Source: Aurifilum marmelostoma
Lineage: Eukaryota; Ascomycota; Sordariomycetes; Diaporthales; Cryphonectriaceae
Length of the DNA stretch: 64,000 nt
Direction: 5' to 3'
Assembly (NCBI GenBank): GCA_027559495.1
Contig: JAMXSV010000008.1
Location: 1,116,001 to 1,180,000, forward strand
Part shown: in pieces, positions 1-9,648 of the stretch
How positions within the stretch are numbered: position 1 is the stretch's first letter
How the letters are laid out: each line of letters begins with the position of its first letter
Program-made: the position numbers and the translations under genes
The notes under the pieces: model-generated
What the model saw: the letters and a program-made list of their open reading frames with translations, nothing else
What the model was told of the DNA's origin: nothing
Database searches by the model: none

Positions 1-1
1 C

Positions 2-792
2 GGTCCGCCCTCGTACTCGGGCCAGAGCCTGTTGACTATGGGCGCATTAGAACGGCTACTCAATGACAACCCGGAACCACTTCGGTGTTTCTCAGCACTG
101 AAGGACTTTTCTGGAGAGAATGTGGCCTTCCTGGCAGCTGTCTCTGCGTGGAAGAAAGACTACCCCGAAAACCCAAACGAGGAGACGAGGAGGGAAGCAT
201 TCACCAGGGCCCTGCATATCTACACGGACTTCATCAGCCCTCGGACAGAGTTTCCTGTCAACCTGTCTTTCCATGATACGAAGGACATCGAAGAGGTTTT
301 TAGCGGAGCCACCAAGATACTGTACGGCGGTGAAGAGCCGGTGCTCAGCACGATACCACAGTTTGGAGGAACTCAGAACTGGCTGAGGCAGGTACCTACG
401 CCACAATCGCAGGACTCGGAGAGAAGGATTCTGTCCAAAGGAAGCCTGATTGAGTTGCGGTCGTCTTTGGCTAGGATATCATATGTAAGCAATCATTTCC
501 TCTGCGGCGACCCCTCTATCATGTCCCTGCTCTGCCGGTGGAGTTAGTCTGGAATATATATACAATGCTGACTGTAAATCCGTCACAGTGGGGCGAAATT
601 CCGGAGACATTCAATGGAACCATCTTCGATCGGGCAGAAAAGAGTGTCAAGTATCTGGTCCTGACTAATACATGGCCAAAATTCGTGCAAGACAGAAGCA
701 GTCAGGATCTGTCAGTGGGGAGTAGTGGCTCAGGCGGACAGAGCGAGTCTTGGGCAGCTCGCTTGACGAGACTTCTCTCATGCGAGATATGA
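2..792 (+). CDS. RGS-domain protein, C-terminal part (5' end outside window)
   Basis: Join 2..484, 544..792; the frame is open from the window edge, so the start lies upstream and 243 residues are visible. The protein carries a regulator of G-protein signalling domain, which speeds GTP hydrolysis by G-alpha subunits. Seen: the RGS opening with LLNDNPEPLRCF and the FSGENVAFLAAV helix, then after the intron WNIYTML...IFDRAEKSVKYLVLTNTWPKFVQ, the usual closing helices. The 59-nt intron (gtaagc...gag) is phase 0 and interrupts the domain; without it the frame stops at 547. A Ser/Gly-rich tail of about 25 residues ends at TGA 790-792. Fungal RGS proteins with this C-terminal placement often have N-terminal membrane segments, which cannot be checked here. 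Which paralogue it is remains open. Confidence 0.88.
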
Positions 793-1514
793 GAGTCGGT
801 GCACATTGGATCGATTTAATGAAAGCCTAATGAAATACCTCCAATCCACAACAAGACCTCCAAGATACGTAAAGTAAAAGAAGAAAGGGAAAAAAGGAAA
901 AGAAAAAAAAACAAAAAAGAAAGGAACATGGGGAAGGGGAAAGCCCATGACATGCATATTGGGTCTTGCAGTCAAGTGAACAAATTTTGGGCTCAATGCC
1001 TGGGCCTACTGACTTGAAATTCTTGCATATCTCGAATATCCGTGCCGGCACGTAAACATCCATTTGAGACTGCTACCTGCACTGGGAAGAAGGCAATAAT
1101 TACTTATTCAAGGATTCACAAGTTACACGATATGCATGGCAAACGATTCGGTAGTTGGAAATTTCTGTCAGCATAGGGGCCCGCGAATGCATAAGCGTAT
1201 CATCCGGGTCTCTTGTACTTATTGACACCTTGATTGTTGTCAGCGGCCCTCGTCAGTAGAGGGCGAAACCGAGAAGAGATAGCGTGAGGCCCCTGCATAG
1301 CCGGAGACCGTCGTTAACGTTCGTATATTATGCTGACTAAGCAGCCTTTATCTTATCAGTCCAGTACCACTGTCTTTGTTGTTTTTTTCCCCCTCCTGCT
1401 GCCACCCACAGCTTCCAAACAATCAGCAACCACGTCTCTCAGAGCCTCCTCACATCACAGCTGCGATATTTTACGACGACGAATTACATTACCTAAACCG
1501 AATCGTCGAAGATA
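793..1514. other. Intergenic: RGS terminator side and UPF0390 promoter/leader
   Basis: No gene seen. A purine-rich (A/G) tract lies at about 868-927. The last 150 bases before 1515 are pyrimidine-rich with CT/CC blocks, as in many fungal leaders. Confidence 0.6.
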
Positions 1515-1766
1515 ATGGCTCAAGGCGCGATCAAACAGAAAGCGAAGCCGGCACCTTCGGCGCGTGCCAAGCAGAACAAGGGCTCCAAGGTCAAGAAACA
1601 AAAGTCGACAAAGGCCGACAAGCTGCAGAAGAAGTACACATCGGGGATGGTCGCCCAGACCGAAAAGTTGCTGGGCGAGCGCGCCGGGCATCTCGAGCTG
1701 ATCGGCAAGGGCAAGAAGGCCAAGAAAGACGAGAAACACAAGGGCGGCTCGAGGAAATTTGGCTGA
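1515..1766 (+). CDS. UPF0390 / DUF2462 small basic protein (83 aa)
   Basis: A single-exon gene for an 83-residue, very Lys-rich protein starting MAQGAIKQKAKP and ending GGSRKFG. The conserved core of the family is visible: KKQKSTKADKLQKKYTSGMVAQTEKLLGER spread over residues 27-56, followed by HLELIGKGKKAKKDEKHKGG. This matches the eukaryotic UPF0390 family (human relative C19orf53, 'Leydig cell tumour 10 kDa protein'), whose function is poorly known; the basic composition suggests a nuclear or nucleolar location (inference). The length is normal for fungal members. ATG 1515 is chosen because the family begins MAQG; other longer reading frames across this locus are overlaps without family resemblance. 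Confidence 0.88.
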   Translation: MAQGAIKQKAKPAPSARAKQNKGSKVKKQKSTKADKLQKKYTSGMVAQTEKLLGERAGHLELIGKGKKAKKDEKHKGGSRKFG

Positions 1767-3760
1767 GGTCGCGATCGTATCGCAGTCTGGCACAGGAGTC
1801 TTCTCGACCGGCCGACCCCAACGGAAAGTTCTGGACACCGTCCAGTATGACCTACACGCCGCATGATTGTTCGGCAAAATCAACATTCGAAGGCTCGGAC
1901 CGCTGAGCTCATACACCCTTAAGATGGATAAGGATCGTGCGAGGAGCTGGATATTGCCGTAGCCAGCCCTCGAGTCCCGAGGGATCTTTTTTTTTTTTTT
2001 ACATTTTCCCCAGGCATCGGGACGCGCGGCTGCATAAGACAGGACAGCTCCCCGAGGGGGAACGACGCACGGGTCTAGCTAGGGGAGACCGTGTGGAAGT
2101 GAGAGAGGCCAGGATCACGCTCGTATCGGACTGTATAACCCGGCAGGAGCGGTCGGACGTCTTGTCTAGGCTGCCATCGCAAGAGAGCCTCCAATTCGCT
2201 CTGCTCCGGACGGGTGGATGAGGTTGTGCAAGGCAAGGGTTTTCGAGAAATGTGTGGGGACTACGTGGTGGGTACACACGTCTTCAGGCGATCGCGAGGA
2301 CATCACCAGAAATAGAATTTGACAATGAAACACGATCGCCTCTCGATCGTCTCCGGCCACCTCTGGAAAGCGATGAATCCAAACTAGGGTAGCAACAAGC
2401 CGATTTCTCTGGTCGCCGAATACCAATAACCGGGGGTCCTTCACCAAGACGGCATTATGAATCAAGTGCGACTGTATTCAACGCCCGTTGGCTACAGGGC
2501 ACCAGGGGCCGTGTTGGACCCAGAATGTCGGGTCCCGCCTTGCATATCCGAGATTACGTGCCGTCAACAAACAAACCTAACCGCAGAGCTGGGTCGCTGA
2601 TGACCGCCCCGAGAATTCGGTACAGACTCGGTTGGTTGGTACGGAATGGGGGCGGGTGAGATGTCGTCAGGCCCAATGCGGTTATCAGTATTTTGACGTC
2701 CATTTGCCGACCGAATGGTGCGGCATTTGCTCGGAGAGCATACTCGCACTTCAAAAGACAAAGACACACCACATCCCCTGAGCATGGACGATTGATTGTT
2801 TTAAGTTAGAGCGATTGGACCTTCAGAGTTCCTGAGTGTGGCCGAGAACGCCGACACTGCCTGCACTGTCAAAAAGGACCACTTTTTCGATCATCCAGCA
2901 AGGCCCCATGTCATGCACCGTCGGCAATCGCTCATTTTGTCCTAGGTGACCTGAAATGCAAGGCTTCGTTGTCGACGGCATACGGACATGCTCAAGATAT
3001 CTCCGCAGGGACCTGCAGGCGGCATACATCATGGACACCCTCACCGCTCATGCACACCTCGCAGCACAAGATAAGATCGACCCGAGGCTATTCAATCCCC
3101 TGTCATCGACCTAGGCCACCTACAGCCCGGAGTGCCAACTCAGAGTCTCGCTGGACTTGCGGGAAGCGATTTTGTACTTTGTACTGTGCGGTGGTGCTCT
3201 TCAGCCAAGACTGGCAAACCTGCCGTAGGGTTTGTCTATTCCGGGATCATTCACCTTCAACACGTGATAGTTGATACCATCGAGGTCTGGGTGCCGGCTG
3301 GCCAACAATAGTGGATATTGTCTTTGTTGTGCAGATCGAGATCGTTCGTAATGGTCGGTAACTTAGATCTCTGTGGACTGCGATCCCAATCTGCAGCTCA
3401 CGCAATGCCGCCCAGATACTGCCTGGGAAGAGAGGACGAGAGAGCCCGCCCCGGCACAACCGCGGGCCACAGCGGCTAGCTCCGCCTGACCCAGCTCTTT
3501 GGGTCCCCCTTGTACTTTTGTACAGAGTCAGGAAGTTTGATGGTTGGGTCCTCCTCTTCTTGGGCGCCCTATTGGGCCTTCGTCGATGATCACTGGACCC
3601 TAGCACCTGAAATTGCTTGCATCATGCGGAACCATAATAGACTTTCTCCCGGTCTCTTCTCCCTCTCGTCTCTTGGGGGGACGCCGAGTTGCAGACCGCC
3701 CTTCCCACTCCCAGACTGGACCACCAAACATTCGACACAGGCGGCAGTGATCAGGCAGCC
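1767..3760. other. Intergenic, no gene recognised
   Basis: Nearly 2 kb without a convincing gene. A T run lies near 1987-2002. Open frames of up to about 120 codons on either strand show no recognisable family, and none has splice-supported extensions that I can defend. Confidence 0.55.
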
Positions 3761-5207
3761 ATGGCAAACAACCCCAACAGGCGCAGCCTTGGGGTTTTCA
3801 ACATCGACGAGGCTTCCTTGGCCAACTTCGATTTCACCTTCACCGAGACACTGACAAGCAACGAGCCTGTGAGCCAACCATGTCTTGTCCTCCGTCGTTG
3901 TACTTGCCCACGTAGCCTTTTTCTGACTCCTTTGATCTTCCTCTAGGCCGAAGCACTGCCGTGAGTTGTCAATCATCGTGTCAATACAATGTTTGCAATT
4001 TTATTGTTGACTTATCTGATCAGAGACACACAATCGTTAACAGAAAGCGTTCTCGCCTCCCGTGAAGAAAATGGGCGAACCTACCATTCCTACAGAGAAG
4101 GAGGTCAGCCTCTGAGTTCCAATCCTTACCACCCATTCAGACCTAGACACACACTTGACTCCCTTCCTCTTGCTCCCTCCCTCGCTGCTGACTGACCAGT
4201 AATCCAGCATACTGGTTCCCCAACGATGCAGAAGAGGTAGAACGACTACGCATCATGCACGAAATCATAAGGAGAGCCATGGGCGACGTGAACGGCCACG
4301 CCCCTTGGACCCAGACAAACCACCCGCGACGCGTTCTCGACGTAGGCACCGGGACGGGGGACTGGTGCTTCGACTTCGCAGAAGAGTTCCCGCAGACCGA
4401 ACTCATCATCGGTACCGACCTGTCCCAGATCCAGCCGCCGGAGACGCCGCCCAACGTTGTCTTCTGCATCGACGACTCCACTCAGGAGTGGCTCGACACC
4501 GATCTCGACTACGTGCACACGCGCTGCACGAACGGGTGCTGGGATGACACCTTCAGCCAGATCATCCAGCAGGCCTTTGACAAGCTGAACCCGGGCGGCT
4601 GGCTCGAGTGCCAGGAGCCTGACATGGAACTGCAATGCGACGATGGGACCATGCCTGCGAACCATGCGCTTCAGCAGTGGGTGGAGGAGCTGTACCGCCT
4701 GAGCCGCATCGCAGGCAAGCCCATGGACAACGCGATGCGGTTGAAGGGCTGGTTCGAGCAGGCTGGGTTCGAGGACGTTCAGGAGAGAATCTTCAAGGTC
4801 CCGACGTGCGCCTGGCCCGAGGAGAGAAGCCAGAAGGAGCTCGGCTTTTGGATGGAGGAGATGCTCTCTAGCCACGTATCGGGAATCAGCAGGGCATACC
4901 AGTCGCGGGTGAACGGAGTTTCTGTTGAGGAACACGAGGTAATTCAGTCGCGTCTTGTCCCCCCCCCCCCCCCTTTTTTTCTTGCCCCTTCTTTTCTCTT
5001 CTCCCTTTTTCCTCGTCCACATTGTCCTGCTTTTGTGGTTCTATGGCTGACTAGTGGCTCTCATAGTTGTCGTTAATTCCCGTTAGGACAGCGCTCAGGA
5101 ACAGAAATGCCCATACTTACATGCGCCTTTACGTCGTAACGGGCCGGAAGCCGGGTCTCAACAACGACCGATACACACTCAACATACCAGAGCCAGGGGG
5201 AGCATAA
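3761..5207 (+). CDS. LaeA-like SAM-dependent methyltransferase
   Basis: Join 3761..3868, 3947..3960, 4024..4103, 4208..4938, 5067..5207; 357 aa. It belongs to the large fungal family of class I methyltransferases related to LaeA. Seen: the family entry motif ESVLASREENGRTYHSYREG, then YWFPNDAEEVERLR (spanning the third intron), SAM-binding motif I VLDVGTGTGDW at about residues 110-120, GTDLS (motif II), DLDYVHTRC and LNPGGWLECQE. The last exon closes with the usual R..AHTY..LYVVTGRKPG and a short tail. Exon 2 is only 14 nt, and its placement is forced by frame: 3961 gtgagt to 4023 ag restores the conserved reading. Intron 4 contains a 15-C run. Substrate is unknown; LaeA itself regulates secondary metabolism, but most relatives are uncharacterised. 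No biosynthetic core gene lies nearby. It is convergent with the cupin gene. Confidence 0.88.
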
Positions 5208-5731
5208 ATTCGAAAGAGCAGAAAAAGAGAAACAATAAAAATAAAATAAATTCAAGAGCTTACCAATGGCACATCGAGTGGTGCAGGCAGACTGTAAAGA
5301 GCTTGACATCGAGACCTCTTCTAACACTGATATTTCACTTCATACTGCATTTAGCAAAGTTATCGGCCAGCCTTGTTTGTGCATTGCTCACTGTTGTGTC
5401 CTATCATCCATTCCTGTGGCGTTCTCCGCGTCAGACATGGAGTCCGAGCAAGGAAAGAAAGAGGACTGTGTGGACTGACCCGAAAGAGAGTTTGGCGGGG
5501 GGAACGGAGAGGGCTACAAGGAAAAGAAAAGCAATAGCAAAACAACAATACGTGTGCTCCATATGTCCACGGGTTGACTAACTTGATAAGTAGGAACTAA
5601 TTAAAACGTACTGCAAAACACATACGCACAGTCTCCAGTAGTACGTGCTTCAGGCTCTATCTATGACACTTCAGTGTAGGCTGCGTGTCTAACCCCTTTG
5701 AGTCATGACGCCCATCGTCGTCCCAACAGCC
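5208..5731. other. Convergent intergenic between methyltransferase and cupin gene
   Basis: 3' ends of two genes face each other here. An A-rich stretch at 5217-5252 could serve polyadenylation of the plus-strand gene. No coding signal seen. Confidence 0.55.
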
Positions 5732-6375
5732 CTACACGTCCTTTCTCACAGCCCACTCCAGCGTCCTTGCCTTGTCCTGGCCCAACAACTCCGTTAATCC
5801 TGCCCTCGTCAAGAAGTCATGGTCGCAGTACTCAAATCCCGGCACCACCGTCTCGGAGATCAACAAGCCCTCCTCACTTCCCTGCTGCCCCTCCTCATCC
5901 GGCAGCAGGAAGCTGGCCTTGTAGATAACCCCCTCCACGATCCACTGCAGCCGCTCTCCCTTGGCCACATCCTGCCCTACCACAAAGGTCTCGATCCTGC
6001 CGCCCTCATGGATGAGCACGTACCGGCCCCGGCCCTTGTGCAGCGTGTGGACCGTCCGGGCTCTGTTGCGGTGGAAGTTGCCCTGTGGCGACCCGGGCGT
6101 CAGCAGGTAAAAGATGCTGGTGCTGGCGTTCCGGACCTTGGGATCGAAGCCCGGGCGCTGGGGCACGAGTGACAGGGTCTTTTCCGAGGCTGCGTCCAGG
6201 GGGGAAAGGCGACGGGACGAGCAGAGGGTCGCGGTCCGTCTCGACAAAGTAGCCCCCCCTCGATGTGGGGGAGCATGTGGAGGCTGGCTATGATGGCAGC
6301 GACGCGGTCGGGCTCGGGAGCCGTCGGACCAGGCGCTACTTCGAAGAAAGGCTTGATCTCTACCGTGGTGTCCAT
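5732..6375 (-). CDS. Cupin_5 (DUF985) family protein, frame broken twice
   Basis: A minus-strand gene of about 213 residues if two single-base shifts are allowed. It starts at ATG 6373-6375 (MDTTVEIKPFFEV). Family signatures fall in three frames: HMLPHIEGG (first), YFVETDRDPLLVPSPF (second; compare the EGGYYRET box of the family), and STSIFYLLTPGSPQGNFHR, VHTLHKGRGRYVLIHEGG, GERLQWIVEGVIYKASFLL, LLISETVVPGFEYCDHDF (third). The first shift is in a C7 run (6253-6259) and the second in a G6 run (6199-6204); each looks like one extra base. DUF985 proteins are small cupin barrels of unclear enzymatic role. Conservation on both sides of each break suggests an intact gene with sequence errors, though a recent pseudogene is possible. 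The last residues are VRKDV. Confidence 0.8.
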
Positions 6376-6506
6376 CTTGCTAGTCCTGAGATGGGGGCTA
6401 AGCCGTGAGAGAAAGGGTGCGCGTGTTGTCTGGTGCAATGATCCCAGATATGAATTCGAATTAGTGGTTGCTTCAGGACAACACCCAGCTTCCTGTCGGT
6501 GGAATG

Positions 6507-6515
6507 ATTATAAAG
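6507..6515 (-). promoter_or_regulatory. Possible TATA box for the cupin gene
   Basis: The minus strand reads CTTTATAAT about 130 bases before the ATG at 6375. Position is suitable; the assignment is an inference only. Confidence 0.3.
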
Positions 6516-9145
6516 CAGTGCTATCTGGAATCTGAACGGGCGGGCGGTCAGCCCAAGTTGAAAGATTGGTTATCTCCGTGCGGGCCCTCAAGTGAGACCT
6601 AGGATTATTAATTCGAATCAACCACTTCCTTTGCCATTTAGACGTGGCATGGGAGCGATGGATTGCAGCATCATTTCTATAGGCTGGTGGAGAGATCCTT
6701 ACCTACATTGCATTATCCTCACATGCCGTTGACTGAGGATCGAGCAGCTCGCCACGGTAATCATGTGAATATGGTGGGGCTGTAGAGCCCTGGAGGCGCA
6801 AGGGTTGGGCTATGTACCAAAATACCGAAATATTTGGCCATCAGGGTGATTTTCTTCTGATGTAAGACTGTACGGTATTCTCACCACGTAGCCTGATGTT
6901 TTAGTTTCAAAATTGGAAAGGAAGACGCTTTGATATACCACACTGAGACGTTCACCCTGCTTCACCCAATCGACTTGCTTGTTGTTTTGAGAACACATCC
7001 GGAAGAAGGAAACGGGGGCGACAGGGGGGCAAATACCACTTAGAATGCTTAACATCTGAACGACGCTAGAACTGGTGAGTGTGACATGCAGATCTCGTCA
7101 AACACAGATGAGGTTCCATGAAGCCTAGATGTGGTGGTCAGTCACATCTTTAGTAGCAGGACACTCACTTGAATATACCTGGGTATGTTATAATTTGCTT
7201 GACCTTAAAAAGCTTTGGATCTTGTTTCCCCTACGCTTTCTCCTGTAATACTTACCATCCTTGTGATTTTTGATACGATACAGCAGGTAGAAACCGGCAT
7301 GCTGATAGAAGAATATGGCCCAAGGTCTCTCACGAGGGGGTGGAGCAGGGCATCTCCATCGAGTCTCTATGCGAGTCTCCATGCTGGCACACCACAAGTA
7401 CCCTCTATATGCACGCTGATTTATGTTCCAGCCAGCGTTGTCATCATATCGATTAGACACCGATATAATCGGCTTGCAATTTGTTTGATCCAGGCCTTGG
7501 ACACATTTGGAAGTCCTCTTCAAGTGCTCGTGTGTTAATATCAATGCGGATTGTATTCTCAAAGGCAAGCCGAGACTGTGACTATGATTTTTGTAGCTTT
7601 TATGGGATACACGTAAACCATATACTTTCGAGGAGAAGGAGGAGGACAAAAGAGAAGTGGTTGGTATTGAGATCAGAGATTGTGCTTTAGTCTCTTTGGA
7701 CTAGTGATTCTGGGGCAGATACGCAAGCAATAATCCTTTCGAGATTATTAGCCTTGAAAATTCAAGCCAGACTTCATTTTCGGGTAGGTGTTGGAAATTT
7801 AGGAATAGCGAGATGATGAGACACAGTGTTCATGGCAGCTTCGGATGCTGGGCAAAGAAGGGTCTCCAGAGCCTTCCGTCTACCCTCACGATGTCAGCGT
7901 TCGTCACTATTGTGTCTGGTCTACAAGTTAGATAGCTTGTTCTGTAACCTTCGAACATACATATACATACAAGTGATGACCGTACGATATTAGTACCACA
8001 AGAATAGACTCTTCAGACTTACATACCCAAATTTTATATCGACTAGTATTTCAAGAAGGCATGAGTTGACTATGAATGTGTTGTCCCTGTCAGACAGCCG
8101 ATACCCCTTTTGCGAGATGCTGCCAGGCTCAGCTAAGGATGCCCAAGATTCCGCATTTGGGCGGCAACGATGCCAATATGGGACTGAGCATCCGCGTAAT
8201 TCGGATATTAAAAGTATAATAATTATACTTTTTACTTCCTTCAAGGTGAAAAGAGATCAAAAATGGAATGAACGCACCTCCAGGCTTGCTGTTTTTTGAC
8301 CTCCGTTCTTCAAAGAATCTAATTCAACATTGCATCCTTAGAGAGGGTGAGATGTACTGGTAAATGCTTTCGATCTTGACGAGTTGCAATTAGAAGGCGT
8401 GCGAAGTTCGCAAGCCCCTTTTTGTAGCTAAACAAGCGTGTATGATGCTGGGTTGGTACACTGTTCCAGTCAGTGTGGGTGGAGAGGGGGAGGGTGTCAG
8501 GGGGTTTCTCTAGCGAGCTCTAGTGGGACTCCATCCGCGTGTTGCAGTAGACTTGGTGGCTGCTGCTTGTGTGCTGAGCCGTGTACCACAGCATGTTAGT
8601 AACACCCACCCTTTGTGGCTTCCATAGCGGTGCCACACACCTAACAGGCTCACATTTGGCGCTCCTTCCATCATCCTGCAGGCCCTCTTACCTGATTCTG
8701 ACGGGCTCATTTCCCGTCTGCAGATGCACACCATAGACGCATGCAATCAATTCCTACTTGTTCTGCCCCGCCTCCCTCCTCTCCACGTGTGATATGTGTG
8801 CATGTGTGTGCTCTTATGGCGCAAGACTCGCCAATAATCTTCCCTACCCAAATATTTTTTCAAATCACCCATTCCTTCTCTCGTTCGAATCTCGTGCGCA
8901 CCGTTCATATTGATTGCCTTCGTATTGTCGTGCTCCTGCAGTAATAGCCCCTGGTCCTCGATACCGATATCTAATTCCCTTCACGATTCGCATCTGGGGC
9001 CGATTGGATTGGCGTCATTTTAGCACTGGAGCCTCCCTCTCGTCTGCCCCAGTGCCCGTGCGCCCACGTTCGGATTCATCCCTTTTGAGCAGAGGCAGAG
9101 AGGCACAGCCAAAGGCAAGAGTCAGATACCCTTGGAGAGAGAGAG

Positions 9146-9166
9146 GGAGGGAGGGAGGGAGGGAGG
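9146..9166 (+). repeat. (GGGA)n short tandem repeat
   Basis: About five GGGA units following a GA-rich tract, in the ArfGAP upstream region. Confidence 0.7.
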
Positions 9167-9648
9167 CACGGAGGGTCCTGGGTGTGTACCCCAAGCCCAG
9201 GCCCAGGCCCCGAGTCTAGGTCCAGGCCCGGCAGGCCAGCGGGTGACCACTACTGTACGTATGACCAACCACCCTGACACCCCAGTCGCGAACCTCCTAA
9301 GCAAATCCCGCGGCGCGGCACGGCCAGACAACCTCTAACAACTGCCAACATCCAGAGACTAGACTCCAGTCTAGACAACAAAACAGAAAGTCCTTGCAGA
9401 GCAGAGAACTCAACTTTCGCCCCGACCCTTCACATCCTCCGCAGATCGAAATATCCTCTCCAAACCTTGGGAAACTTGACCGCACCCAGGAGGCTCGAAA
9501 GCCTCAGCAGCCTTCGCCAGAACTGCAACCACCCGCAATTGGAGCTGGCCCCCTGGCGAACAATTGCATTGTGTTGCGCTGCTTTGCGTTGCTCTGCGTC
9601 GCCTTGCCCTGACCTGCCTTTGCCATCCTCGGCCCCCGCGCGACAGCC

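Larger units (their letters stand above)
6376..9648. other. 3.3-kb gene-free stretch, AT-richer in the middle
   Basis: Shared upstream region of the divergent cupin (-) and ArfGAP (+) genes. About 6600-8350 reads visibly richer in A+T, with many TATA/ATAT words and only short meaningless frames, including a 153-codon minus-strand frame at 7188-7649 that matches nothing I know. From about 8900 the sequence turns GC-rich and resembles a promoter and leader. A GGGA repeat lies near 9146-9166. Confidence 0.5.

Noticed and set aside
1376..1906. 176-codon plus-strand frame across the UPF0390 gene
   Set aside because: Overlaps the real 83-residue gene in another frame; no family resemblance.
7188..7649. 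153-codon minus-strand frame in the AT-richer spacer
   Set aside because: No known motif, irregular composition and no splice-supported extension.
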